DNA of 64,000 nt from Paenibacillus_AQ nitricinens (lineage in GTDB: Bacteria; Bacillota; Bacilli; Paenibacillales; Paenibacillaceae): positions 372,001 to 436,000 of the forward strand of contig NZ_CP183948.1 of the NCBI RefSeq assembly GCF_052056485.1. Direction: 5' to 3'. Below the pieces are notes generated by a model. That model saw only the letters and a program-made list of their open reading frames with translations, was not told the DNA's origin and made no database searches. How positions within the stretch are numbered: the first letter of the stretch is position 1; every line of letters begins with the position of its first letter. Below are positions 1 to 9,020 of this stretch, one piece after another. Position numbers and translations under genes: made by a program.

Positions 1-2
1 AT

Positions 3-932
3 ATTACGGATGAGAAGGAGATCATTCGTGCCAAGGAATCTGCGGAGAAAGCGGACCAAGCTAAATCAGAGTTTCTAGCCATTATGAGCCATGAAATTCG
101 TACGCCTATGAATGGTATTGTGGGGATGACTGATCTGCTTGCAGAGACGGAACTAGATGAAGAACAACGTGAGTACACCAATATTATTAAGGAGAGTAGT
201 AGCTCTCTTCTATATATTTTGAATGAAATTCTTGATTACAGTAAAATTGAAGCCGGAAAAATGATGATCGTACATGAGCCCGTGTATCTTCAAGAGGTAC
301 TGGACAGTGTAACGGATTTGTTTATGGCTAAGGCTTTGGAAAAAAATCTTGAGCTGTCTTACAGCATGGCACAAGGGGTTCCTACGTGCATTATGGGAGA
401 TGCAGGCCGATTACGTCAGGTATTGGTTAATCTGGTCAGCAATGCGATTAAATTTACTGACCGAGGCAATGTCTGTATTTATGTGGAGCAGAAATTGTCC
501 GTGGTTTCAAAGAAATCGACTTTGAAGTTTAATGTCAGAGACACGGGGATAGGTATTCCTTTAGAAAAGCAGCATCAGTTGTTTCAATCATTTTACCAGC
601 TGCACTCCTCGTTTAACCGTAAGTATGCCGGGACGGGGTTAGGCCTAGCCATTTGCAAGAAGCTTGTCGAGCTGATGGGCGGAGCCATTGCGGTGGAGAG
701 TAGTGAAGGAAACGGCTCTAATTTCTATTTTACGCTACAGATTAATCCTGAAAGTAAATATGAGGGCGATGAGGTAGATATTACTCTGGCAGAGCAGAAG
801 CCCGCACAGGAAATGGAATCACAATCTAATTCAGAGGGATCTATGGATGTTGGTGGAAATGTGATTTTACTTCCGGAAGGCTCTGCCCTTTCAGCTTCTA
901 AGCCAAACTCTTCAAAGGGAGAAACATCCTGA
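3..932 (+). CDS. sensor histidine kinase, 5'-truncated by window edge
   Basis: The reading frame is open from base 3, so the gene begins outside the window. What remains is a transmitter module: a short coiled linker, the H-box SHEIRTPMNG (phospho-accepting His codon at 90-92), an N-box around LVNLVSNAIKFT, and G boxes DTGIGIP and GTGLGLAI. This is a HisKA plus HATPase_c pair that autophosphorylates and passes phosphate to a response regulator. After the ATPase domain comes about 60 residues of low-complexity tail without a receiver domain. The stop overlaps the ATG of the next gene (TGATG), so the two are translationally coupled. The sensor part and the cognate regulator are not visible. Confidence 0.9.
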   Translation: MTDEKEIIRAKESAEKADQAKSEFLAIMSHEIRTPMNGIVGMTDLLAETELDEEQREYTNIIKESSSSLLYILNEILDYSKIEAGKMMIVHEPVYLQEVLDSVTDLFMAKALEKNLELSYSMAQGVPTCIMGDAGRLRQVLVNLVSNAIKFTDRGNVCIYVEQKLSVVSKKSTLKFNVRDTGIGIPLEKQHQLFQSFYQLHSSFNRKYAGTGLGLAICKKLVELMGGAIAVESSEGNGSNFYFTLQINPESKYEGDEVDITLAEQKPAQEMESQSNSEGSMDVGGNVILLPEGSALSASKPNSSKGETS

Positions 933-1555
933 TGAAGCATAGAAACTCCAGTCTCAGTAACAAACTATCAGTAGATCCATACACACAGTGGGAGGCTGGG
1001 GTTTCATCCCCGTCTTCTGCATGTGGACCAGCGACCCTGGCAGCTTTAACGGAGTATTGGAATACCCGGCTAAGAATGGGCTTTATTCGTGGCAAAGGTC
1101 ATTTTCACTCTAAAGCAGCTCATATTAATTACATATACAGTCATCACGGAGGTACCCCTTTAGGCATGAGTGTACGTCGGTTTGTAAAGGGAATCACAGC
1201 TTATATCCACTCCTCAATCTCGCCAAAAGGGGGACATAAGCTATCTATCTCTACTTTTAACGATTTCGATGTGTATAAAGTGGAGATTGATGCAGGTCGG
1301 CCAGTAGCTGTTAAATTTGATAAATGGTTTAATTTTCGGTGGAGAGGGAATTTTGCTTACGATTACCACTGGGTATTAGGAATAGGATATGAAGTACCTG
1401 ATAACGGGGATTGTCCAATCCTCATCGTTCAGGATAATGGTGTGAGGTATAGGGATGGAAGGATTGCTCTCTGTAAAGAACGCCGCATCCCATATTATGC
1501 AAATAAAGACATCATCACAATGGTGGGAATGAATATCTTAGAAACGCCAAGTTAG
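932..1555 (+). CDS. C39-like cysteine peptidase domain protein
   Basis: This 207-aa protein has the papain-fold C39-type signature SACGPATLAAL near residue 28, which supplies the catalytic Cys. A downstream DYHWVLGIGYE segment supplies the His, and QDNG probably the Asp/Asn. This matches the peptidase C39-like family (often annotated as BtrH-like or Peptidase_C39_2), which includes stand-alone peptidases and acyl-transfer enzymes. There is no signal peptide or membrane segment. It overlaps the preceding kinase by one base (TGATG), with GGGAG upstream as ribosome site. The substrate cannot be told from sequence. Confidence 0.6.
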   Translation: MKHRNSSLSNKLSVDPYTQWEAGVSSPSSACGPATLAALTEYWNTRLRMGFIRGKGHFHSKAAHINYIYSHHGGTPLGMSVRRFVKGITAYIHSSISPKGGHKLSISTFNDFDVYKVEIDAGRPVAVKFDKWFNFRWRGNFAYDYHWVLGIGYEVPDNGDCPILIVQDNGVRYRDGRIALCKERRIPYYANKDIITMVGMNILETPS

Positions 1556-1608
1556 TCGTGATTTAGCTATGCAATTACCCTGGAAAAATGATCTGGTTAT
1601 TTTGAGTC

Positions 1609-1644
1609 CAAACGTTTGCACAAATTTGAGGATCATACTATAAT
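1609..1644 (+). promoter_or_regulatory. sigma-A promoter with overlapping LacI/CcpA-type operator for pullulanase
   Basis: TTGCAC (1616-1621), a 17-bp spacer and TATAAT (1639-1644) form a near-consensus promoter. A perfect 10-bp palindrome CAAACGTTTG (1609-1618) overlaps the -35. It resembles operators of LacI-family sugar repressors such as MalR or CcpA. Repression by steric block is an inference. Confidence 0.6.
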
Positions 1645-1675
1645 CCAGTTAATAACTGGAAAGGGGATAGGTGCT

Positions 1676-3628
1676 TTGTCCGTACAAAAGGAAATGAAGG
1701 AACCGATTTTTTATGGTGATCCTGCGACTACTAGAGGGATTTCCGTATTTGCTCAGGAGTTTGATCAGTTGTTTAGTTATGACGGGGATGATCTCGGACT
1801 TACATATTCATCGGCCTCTTCATCATTTTGCTTGTGGGCTCCTACGGCTCAGGAGGCAGAGCTAGTAATTTATGATTCATGGCAGGGAGCTGCGGAGTCC
1901 GAATATGCTATGATCCGCGATATTCGGGGAACGTGGAGAGCTACGGTTGACGGTGATTTAGATGGCAAGTTCTATACCTACCGAGTTCGTCTAGGTGAAC
2001 AGTGGAATGAAGCAGCTGATCCTTACGCACGGGCTGTTGGCGTGAATGGGGACAGAGGCGCTATTCTAGATTTGCGCAAGACGGACCCTGAGCGGTGGAC
2101 AGAAGATAAGCCGTCGTTTGAGGATCCTGTAGACGCCATTATTTATGAGCTTCATTTGCGTGACTTATCCATTCATCCAGCAAGCGGAATGGCTCATAAG
2201 GGTCAATATCTCGCTTTGGCGGAAGAAGGAACCCGCGGACCAGAGGGCATTCTCACCGGACTCGATCATATCGCAGATCTCGGTGTAACCCACGTGCAGC
2301 TATTGCCTATTTATGATTATTCTACAGAGAGTGTAGATGAGACGAAGCTGGATGAGCCGCATTTTAACTGGGGTTATGATCCGAAGAACTACAATGCTCC
2401 TGAAGGCTCCTATGCTACGGATCCTTATGTGCCCGGACTACGTATTCAAGAACTAAAAACAATGATTCAAGCGCTTCATGATCGTGGACTCCGCGTCATT
2501 ATGGATGTAGTTTACAACCATGTGTACGACGGATACCGCGTGAATTTCACTAAACTGGTTCCTGGCTATTATTTGCGTTATAAACAAGATGGAAGCCTGT
2601 CGAATGGCTCAGGCTGCGGAAATGACGTGGCTACAGAACGTATGATGATGTCCCGCTTCATTGTGGACTCCGTGGTCTATTGGGCTAAAGAATACCATAT
2701 CGACGGCTTCCGCTTCGATTTGATGGGCTTGATGGATGTCGATACAATGCGGGAAACCCGGCGGCGTCTGGATGGAATAGATCCGTCCATCATGACGATC
2801 GGTGAAGGCTGGATGATGGGGACTGAGCTACCGGTGGAACGGCTCGCTCATCAGAAGAATGCTTCCCTTATGCCGGGAATCGGACATTTTAATGATGATT
2901 TCAGGGATGCTATTAAAGGAAATATCTTTTTGTATGATCAGCCGGGCTTCATCAGTGGAATGATGGGTCTGGAGCCTGCGATCAAAGCAGGGGTTGCGGG
3001 AGGAATTGACTTCAGCCCAGGAATTAAGCAATTTGCCGTGGAGCCTCAGCAAAACGTTAATTATGTAGAGTGTCATGATAATCATACCTTATGGGATAAG
3101 ATCGTATTGTCCACCGAGGGTGAGACGGTTACGCAGCGCCGTTCCATGCATAGACTGGCTTCTGCGATAGTGTTCATGAGTCAGGGGATTCCTTTTATCC
3201 ATGCAGGGCAGGAGTTTATGCGTACGAAGGACGGGGTGGAGAACAGCTATAAATCTTCGGTCGAAATCAATCGTATGGACTGGGAATTGTGCGCCGCGCA
3301 TCAGGAAGATGTGGCGTATATGAAACAGTTAATCGCACTGCGTAAAGCTCACCCGGCCTTCCGCATGCGAACAGCAGCTGACATTCGGAACCATTTGGTT
3401 TTTGAAAAAGCACCCGCAAGTGCAGTAGCTTACACGCTACGTGGTCATGCTGGAGAAGATGCAGCGAAGCATATTTATGTTCTTTTTAATGCGAATGCTG
3501 AACACACTACTGTGGTTCTGCCGCAGCTTGGAGCATGGAAGACCATCTTCGGGGCTGATCTTACGCAGGAGCTGACTGGAAATAAGCTAACTGTAAATGG
3601 GATTGGGACAGTAGTCCTGACGGCGTAA
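1676..3628 (+). CDS. pulA: type I pullulanase (intracellular)
   Basis: This is a glycoside hydrolase family 13 debranching enzyme that hydrolyses alpha-1,6 links in pullulan, glycogen and limit dextrins. Starting at TTG 1676 (preceded by AAGGGGATAGG) it has 650 residues. A longer frame from 1616 would begin inside the promoter -35, so it is rejected. An N-terminal CBM48-like domain is followed by the type I marker FNWGYDP near residue 230, DVVYNH near 277, GFRFDLMG with nucleophile Asp near 347, acid GEGW near 376 and ECHDNH near 465. There is no signal peptide, so it acts in the cytoplasm, like B. subtilis AmyX. It is monocistronic, with its own promoter and terminator. Confidence 0.93.
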   Translation: MSVQKEMKEPIFYGDPATTRGISVFAQEFDQLFSYDGDDLGLTYSSASSSFCLWAPTAQEAELVIYDSWQGAAESEYAMIRDIRGTWRATVDGDLDGKFYTYRVRLGEQWNEAADPYARAVGVNGDRGAILDLRKTDPERWTEDKPSFEDPVDAIIYELHLRDLSIHPASGMAHKGQYLALAEEGTRGPEGILTGLDHIADLGVTHVQLLPIYDYSTESVDETKLDEPHFNWGYDPKNYNAPEGSYATDPYVPGLRIQELKTMIQALHDRGLRVIMDVVYNHVYDGYRVNFTKLVPGYYLRYKQDGSLSNGSGCGNDVATERMMMSRFIVDSVVYWAKEYHIDGFRFDLMGLMDVDTMRETRRRLDGIDPSIMTIGEGWMMGTELPVERLAHQKNASLMPGIGHFNDDFRDAIKGNIFLYDQPGFISGMMGLEPAIKAGVAGGIDFSPGIKQFAVEPQQNVNYVECHDNHTLWDKIVLSTEGETVTQRRSMHRLASAIVFMSQGIPFIHAGQEFMRTKDGVENSYKSSVEINRMDWELCAAHQEDVAYMKQLIALRKAHPAFRMRTAADIRNHLVFEKAPASAVAYTLRGHAGEDAAKHIYVLFNANAEHTTVVLPQLGAWKTIFGADLTQELTGNKLTVNGIGTVVLTA

Positions 3629-3656
3629 TAAATAGTCTTTTACAAGATCATTATTG

Positions 3657-3713
3657 AAAAGCATGCAGAGTAACGTACTTTAATCAGGTACATTACACTG
3701 TGTGCTTTTTTTG
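3657..3713 (+). terminator. Rho-independent terminator after pulA
   Basis: An imperfect hairpin (AAGCATGCAG ... CTGTGTGCTT with inner GTAC/GTAC pairing) is followed by T7. It lies 30 bases after the pulA stop. Confidence 0.75.
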
Positions 3714-3924
3714 TTTTTCTATTTCCTTAATTTGATTGTTTCATTTTACATAAAAAGGTGACATTACTCATTTTCGATGATGATATTGGATGTTAATATG
3801 AAGACATTTACTTTGGTGCTTTAGAGTGGTATAGGCTTGGCAGCAGACAAACATAGAAAGTATCTTTCTTTTTTAGCGGTTCAGAAAGTATATATTTGTG
3901 GGGTATTTAGAGAGGATGAGAGAG

Positions 3925-5409
3925 ATGGGGAAAGCAACCGGATTTTTGGAATTTGAACGGCAGACGCCTTCGGAGTGTGAGGCGCTGGAGCGGATTAAGA
4001 ATTGGGATGAATTCTCGATCCCTATGGATGAAGAGAAGCTGCGCGAGCAAGGCGCACGTTGTATGGACTGTGGTACGCCATTTTGTCATGTAGGACGTCT
4101 GTTATCTGGTATGGCTTCCGGCTGCCCTCTACACAACTTGATTCCTGAATGGAATGATATGGTTTATCGTGGAAACTGGGAGGTTGCACTGCAACGTCTG
4201 CATAAGACCAATAACTTCCCTGAATTTACTGGACGTGTATGTCCGGCACCTTGTGAAGGTTCTTGTACAGTAGGGATGAACGGCAAGCCTGTAACGATAA
4301 AGTCGATTGAAAAGTCGATTGTAGATAGAGGTTTTGAAGAAGGTTGGATTGTTCCTGAGCCACCGCTTATTCGCACAGGTAAAAAGGTAGCCGTAGTGGG
4401 CTCGGGTCCAGCAGGTCTTGCCTGTGCAGCTCAGCTTAACAAGGCGGGGCATTCGGTGACCGTGTATGAACGGGCAGATCGGATTGGCGGTTTGTTAACG
4501 TATGGTATTCCGAACATGAAGCTGGATAAGAAAACGGTTCAGCGCCGGGTAGACCTGCTGAAGGCTGAAGGCATTACATTCGTAACTCGTACAGAGATTG
4601 GGAGAGATATCTCGGCGACACAACTCAAGGCGGAGCACGATGCTGTTGTTTTGTGTGGCGGGTCTACGCAGGCACGAGAGCTTCCTCTAGAGGGTCGTGA
4701 GCTGCGGGGCATTCATCAGGCGATGGAGTTTCTGACACTGAATACTAAGAGCTTACTGGATTCAGAGCTTGCTGATGGCGAATACTTGTCTGCGGCAGAT
4801 AAGGATGTAGTTGTAATCGGTGGCGGGGATACTGGCACAGACTGTGTAGCTACGTCGATCCGCCACGGTTGCCGTAGTGTGATCCAGCTTGAGATAATGC
4901 CACAGGCTCCACTGACCCGTCAGCCTAGCAATCCATGGCCGGAATGGCCAAAGGTTCTTAAGGTGGACTATGGTCAAAAAGAGGCAGCTTCACTGTATAA
5001 GGAAGATCCACGTCGTTATCTGGTTTCGACGAAACGTTTTGTTGGTGACGATGGTGGATATGTGCAGGAGCTGCATACCGTGCGAATTGAGTGGAATCGT
5101 AATGAACAGGGAAGGATAGTTCCGGTTGAAGTACCAGGCAGTGAAGAAGTTCTAACGGCACAGCTGGTACTACTCGCATTAGGATTCACAGGGCCCGAAG
5201 AGATTGTGCTAGGTGAGCTTGGGGTGGCACGTGATGAGCGCGGAAATGCCAAGGCGGAGTTCGGAGCACAAGCGACCAATGTAGAAGGGGTATTCACAGC
5301 AGGTGATATGCGCCGCGGACAAAGCCTTGTAGTTTGGGCCATTGATGAGGGGCGTCAGACAGCCCGCGAAGTGGACCGATTCTTGATGGGATCATCGAAC
5401 TTGCCGTAA
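3925..5409 (+). CDS. gltD: glutamate synthase small subunit (GltD-type oxidoreductase)
   Basis: 494 residues. The N-terminal iron-sulfur segment has CMDCG, PFCH, GCPLHN and CPAPCEGSC. Two Rossmann motifs follow, VVGSGPAGLA near residue 159 for FAD and GGGDTGTD near 300 for NADPH, then the GDMRRGQSLVVWA FAD tail. The subunit takes electrons from NADPH and passes them to the large subunit, which makes glutamate from 2-oxoglutarate and glutamine. The start MGKATGF matches the family; an in-frame GTG at 3898 is nine codons upstream. No gltB lies beside it, so it is either a distant partner or an orphan oxidoreductase. Confidence 0.9.
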   Translation: MGKATGFLEFERQTPSECEALERIKNWDEFSIPMDEEKLREQGARCMDCGTPFCHVGRLLSGMASGCPLHNLIPEWNDMVYRGNWEVALQRLHKTNNFPEFTGRVCPAPCEGSCTVGMNGKPVTIKSIEKSIVDRGFEEGWIVPEPPLIRTGKKVAVVGSGPAGLACAAQLNKAGHSVTVYERADRIGGLLTYGIPNMKLDKKTVQRRVDLLKAEGITFVTRTEIGRDISATQLKAEHDAVVLCGGSTQARELPLEGRELRGIHQAMEFLTLNTKSLLDSELADGEYLSAADKDVVVIGGGDTGTDCVATSIRHGCRSVIQLEIMPQAPLTRQPSNPWPEWPKVLKVDYGQKEAASLYKEDPRRYLVSTKRFVGDDGGYVQELHTVRIEWNRNEQGRIVPVEVPGSEEVLTAQLVLLALGFTGPEEIVLGELGVARDERGNAKAEFGAQATNVEGVFTAGDMRRGQSLVVWAIDEGRQTAREVDRFLMGSSNLP

Positions 5410-5429
5410 GAATAGAGGCATATAGGGCA

Positions 5430-5461
5430 GGGCGTTCCTTTTGGAGGAACGTCCGCTTTTG
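5430..5461 (+). terminator. terminator after gltD
   Basis: Stem GGCGTTCC / GGAACGTCC with a short loop, followed by a T-rich run. Confidence 0.65.
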
Positions 5462-5532
5462 CGTTGTTTGCCTGTTCAAGGTTAAAATTGAAACCTAAGC
5501 ACAAGATCTATTTAAGTCGAAAAGGAGAATAC

Positions 5533-6084
5533 ATGATGAAGCTAATGTTTATTTCCGATATTCACGGTTCTTTATTCTGGTTAGAACGGGCTTTGGAAAA
5601 GGTAGAGGAAGAACAGCCAGACAGTCTTGTAATCGTAGGAGACTTTTTATATCACGGTCCCAGAAATCCACTGCCGAAGGGTTATGACCCGCAGGGAGTT
5701 GCTAATAAACTGAATGAATATAACAAAAAGAAGCCTATTACGGCAGTACGTGGTAACTGCGATGCTGAGGTAGACCAGATGCTGCTGCAGTTCCCGATGA
5801 TGGGCGATTATGTGATGCTCCTGCATGAAGGCAGACGAATCTATGTTACACACGGTCATGGCTTTAGTATTGAGAATTTACCGGCACTGTCTGAGAAGGA
5901 TATCTTTATTCAGGGGCATACCCATCTTCCGGTTGCGGATGTAAAAGAGGGCGTATACGTGCTGAATCCTGGTTCGATATCGCTGCCTAAGGAGAATCAT
6001 CCGAATTCCTATGGTATTCTTGAGGGTGGAGAATTCATCGTTAAGGATTTTGAGGGCGATGTGGTAAAAAGGATTACACTATAA
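5533..6084 (+). CDS. yfcE: YfcE/MJ0936-type metallophosphodiesterase
   Basis: This 183-aa calcineurin-like phosphoesterase shows the full set of metal-binding blocks: SDIHG, GDFLYHGPRN, GNCD, THGH and GHTHLP, followed by NPGSISLPK. It matches the YfcE subfamily, whose E. coli member hydrolyses phosphodiesters with Mn2+; the physiological substrate is unknown. The start is ATG 5533 or 5536 after AAAGGAG. A longer frame from 5464 would run through the leader and has no ribosome site. It stands alone between a terminator and aguA. Confidence 0.88.
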   Translation: MMKLMFISDIHGSLFWLERALEKVEEEQPDSLVIVGDFLYHGPRNPLPKGYDPQGVANKLNEYNKKKPITAVRGNCDAEVDQMLLQFPMMGDYVMLLHEGRRIYVTHGHGFSIENLPALSEKDIFIQGHTHLPVADVKEGVYVLNPGSISLPKENHPNSYGILEGGEFIVKDFEGDVVKRITL

Positions 6085-6229
6085 GCTCAGTCAGATCCCA
6101 TATGACCCGAATTCCTTCCAACATTATTAGTGTTCCAGGGAATTGAGCACTAGAACATATTATTGTATGATGAGGTAGGAGTTTTAGGGCAGGGCTGGCT
6201 CCAAATATAATAGTAAAGGTAGTTAACAC

Positions 6230-7258
6230 ATGAATCCTAAAGATTTGAACTATACAATGCCACCGGAATGGGGCAAGCATGAACGTACTTTTATCTCCTG
6301 GCCGGTGCAGGAATCTATGTGTTTCCCGGATAACCACGAGTCGGTATGCCAAGGTTATGCTGACATTATTACAGCTATTGCGGAGTTTGAACCGATTACG
6401 GTCATCGTTAACCCGGAGGACGTGGAAAAGGTAGAACGTCTGGTCAGCGGACCGAATGTAACGCTGCTGCCTATAAAGCATAGCGATGCTTGGCTGCGTG
6501 ATAACGGGCCTACCTTTGTTGTTAATAAAGACGGCGTTCTAGCAGGCGTGAACTGGAAGTTTAATGCCTGGGGCGGTAAATATTCACCTTGGGATCTGGA
6601 TGATGAGGTAGCTCCACAGATTCTCGAACACTCACAAGTGACACGCTTTGATGCGCCGCTTGTGATGGAAGGCGGCTCGATCCATACGGATGGAGAAGGC
6701 ACCTTGATTACTACAGAAGAATGTCTGCTCAATACGAACCGCAACCCGGATTTGAAGCGCGAGAATATTGAAGAGTACGTGCGCAATTATACAGGTACAG
6801 AAACTATTATCTGGCTTAAGCGTGGTCTAAGTGGTGATGAAACCGATGGTCATGTGGATAATATCGCTTGCTTTGCTGCTCCAGGTAAAGTCATTATTCA
6901 GGTCTGTGAGGATTCGCAGGACGAGAATTTTGAGATTACACAGGAGAATCTTCGTATTTTGGAGAATGCCATAGATGCAAAAGGGCGTAAGCTGGAGATT
7001 ATCAAGATTCAGCAGCCTCCACGGGTGGATCATGACGGCAGCCGTCTGACGCTCAGTTATTTGAACTTCTATTTCGTAAATGGTGGAATTATATTGCCTG
7101 TGTTTGGCGGTACAGCGGTGGAAACGGATAAGCTTGCTGAGGAAGTACTGGCTGGTTTGTTCCCGGAACGTAAGATTCGTACCGTTAACGGTATGGCGGT
7201 CATCACCGAGGGCGGGAATGTTCACTGCACTACGCAACAGATGCCTGCTCAGCAATAA
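6230..7258 (+). CDS. aguA: agmatine deiminase
   Basis: A 342-residue porphyromonas-type peptidyl-arginine deiminase family enzyme. It converts agmatine to N-carbamoylputrescine and ammonia. Visible landmarks are WLRDNGPTF, MEGGSIHTDG, GDETDGHVDN and the C-terminal catalytic GGNVHCTTQQ, with Cys near residue 333. It lies 55 bases upstream of aguB, so the pair carries agmatine to putrescine in two cytoplasmic steps. No arginine decarboxylase gene is in the window. The ATG at 6230 has a weak AAAGG upstream. Confidence 0.93.
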   Translation: MNPKDLNYTMPPEWGKHERTFISWPVQESMCFPDNHESVCQGYADIITAIAEFEPITVIVNPEDVEKVERLVSGPNVTLLPIKHSDAWLRDNGPTFVVNKDGVLAGVNWKFNAWGGKYSPWDLDDEVAPQILEHSQVTRFDAPLVMEGGSIHTDGEGTLITTEECLLNTNRNPDLKRENIEEYVRNYTGTETIIWLKRGLSGDETDGHVDNIACFAAPGKVIIQVCEDSQDENFEITQENLRILENAIDAKGRKLEIIKIQQPPRVDHDGSRLTLSYLNFYFVNGGIILPVFGGTAVETDKLAEEVLAGLFPERKIRTVNGMAVITEGGNVHCTTQQMPAQQ

Positions 7259-7313
7259 TTGAAGGAAACTAAACGTCCAATGGGACATTTATATATATAA
7301 GGAGGACAGATTC

Positions 7314-8189
7314 TTGAGAAATGTAAAAGTAGCTGCGACGCAAATGAGCTGTTCCAGCAATATTGATGAGAATATCAGCAAAGCCGAAACCTTGGTCAGA
7401 GAAGCGGCGGCACAGGGAGCACAAATTATTTTGCTGCAGGAGCTGTTCGAGACACCGTATTTCTGCCAGAAAGAGAAAGCTGATTATTACGCATATGCAA
7501 CAGAGCTTGAGCATAACAAAGCGATTAATCATTTCACAGCTATAGCCAAGGAACTGCAAGTGGTGCTGCCAATCAGTTTTTATGAGAAAAAGAACTACGC
7601 ACGTTACAATTCACTAGCTATTATCGACGCCGATGGAACGATATTGGGGAAATACCGCAAGAGCCATATTCCAGATGGCCCAGGGTATGAAGAGAAATTC
7701 TACTTCAATCCGGGAGATACTGGCTTTAAAGTATGGAACACTCGCTATGCCAAGATTGGTGTAGGGATTTGCTGGGATCAGTGGTACCCGGAAGCGGCTA
7801 GAGTGATGAGCCTGATGGGAGCAGAAATTCTGTTCTATCCAACCGCTATCGGATCAGAACCACAGGATGGATCGATCGACTCTAAGGATCATTGGCAGAC
7901 TTGTATGCTTGGGCATGCAGCGGCTAACCTTATTCCAGTCATTGCCTCCAACCGTATCGGTGAAGAAATTGATGAAGATTCTAGCATTAATTTCTACGGC
8001 TCTTCGTTCATTGCGGGACCGCAAGGCAATAAAATTGTTGAAGCAGGCCGAGACGAGCAAACTGTAATAGTGAGTGAATTTGATCTGGATGCTTTGGAAG
8101 TCGGACGGATCGAGTGGGGCGTCTTCCGTGATCGCCGGCCGGATCTGTACAAAATGATTGGTTCTTATGATGGGGACATCATTCTTTAA
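7314..8189 (+). CDS. aguB: N-carbamoylputrescine amidase
   Basis: A 291-residue nitrilase-superfamily amidase that hydrolyses N-carbamoylputrescine to putrescine, CO2 and ammonia. The catalytic triad is visible: Glu near residue 43 in LLQELFETPYFC, Lys near 116 in KYRKSHIPDG, and Cys near 153 in GICWDQWYPE. The start is TTG 7314, placed by the strong GGAGG ribosome site seven bases upstream. It completes the AguA-AguB route and is followed by a strong terminator. Confidence 0.93.
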   Translation: MRNVKVAATQMSCSSNIDENISKAETLVREAAAQGAQIILLQELFETPYFCQKEKADYYAYATELEHNKAINHFTAIAKELQVVLPISFYEKKNYARYNSLAIIDADGTILGKYRKSHIPDGPGYEEKFYFNPGDTGFKVWNTRYAKIGVGICWDQWYPEAARVMSLMGAEILFYPTAIGSEPQDGSIDSKDHWQTCMLGHAAANLIPVIASNRIGEEIDEDSSINFYGSSFIAGPQGNKIVEAGRDEQTVIVSEFDLDALEVGRIEWGVFRDRRPDLYKMIGSYDGDIIL

Positions 8190-8212
8190 TAGAATTTACA
8201 GGTGAATGTGCT

Positions 8213-8259
8213 AAAGGCATTGCTAGAGAGGATAGAATCTCTGGCAATGCCTTTTTTTG
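8213..8259 (+). terminator. strong terminator after aguAB
   Basis: AAAGGCATTGCTAGAGA and TCTCTGGCAATGCCTTT form a long, nearly perfect stem, followed by T7. Confidence 0.9.
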
Positions 8260-8447
8260 GTGTTTCAACTTTCTGTCAAAAGAGCTGTAAAAGTCTGGAA
8301 AAGTAGAATATTGCTATTTTATCAGGTATATTAGAAGAGTAAACCGTGATTCAGGGATCTACTATGAAAATTCTGTCGGATACGTGGAGAGGAGGCTCTG
8401 GGATATCTTTTGTTATCATAATCTTACGGTGATAGAAGGAGAATACG

Positions 8448-8894
8448 ATGAGCACATTTAAAAGCTGGTTGAACACAACCAAAAACGGACTAACAGATCA
8501 AGTGAAGAAATTCAAAAATAAAGATTTCATGAATGCGGTAGTTGCGGGTTGCGCCTTAGTTGCTGCTGCCGACGGTAAGATAGAAGAAGCTGAAAAGAAC
8601 AAAATGGCCGGCTATATGAATATGAGCAATGAGCTAAAGGTGTTTGACATGAGAGACGTCATTACCCAGTTCAACTTTTATGTAAGTAACTTTGAGTTCT
8701 CACCAGAAATCGGTAAGCAGGAAGCACTGAAAGCCATCGGTAAGTTTACTGGCAAACCAGATGTAGGACGTGTAATTGTGGGTGTGTGCTCAGCTATTGG
8801 ATCAGCTGATGGTGATTTTGATGACAATGAAAAAGCAGTTGTGCGGCATATTTGCGGTGTCTTGGGATTAAACCCTAGTGAATTCAGTTTATAA
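8448..8894 (+). CDS. terB: TerB-type tellurite resistance protein
   Basis: 148 residues, all-helical TerB fold with two acidic repeats, AAADGKIEEAEK near residue 45 and GSADGDFDDNEK near 122. These match the conserved metal-binding helices of TerB. In Ter stress systems TerB is a cytoplasmic protein thought to join TerD and TerC in a membrane-linked, metal-sensing complex. It is the first gene of a 12-kb co-oriented Ter cluster and starts at ATG 8448 after AGAAGGAGA. No specific operator was recognised in the 180-base leader. Confidence 0.88.
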   Translation: MSTFKSWLNTTKNGLTDQVKKFKNKDFMNAVVAGCALVAAADGKIEEAEKNKMAGYMNMSNELKVFDMRDVITQFNFYVSNFEFSPEIGKQEALKAIGKFTGKPDVGRVIVGVCSAIGSADGDFDDNEKAVVRHICGVLGLNPSEFSL

Positions 8895-9020
8895 ATGATG
8901 TAATACCCTATACATGAGTTCGGATGAAACGTATTTAGTTCTTTAGCGTATCACTCATATAACATCCAAAAGCTAGACTACTAGATGGTGATTCTTTTTA
9001 GAGAATGGAGGTACGTAAAG

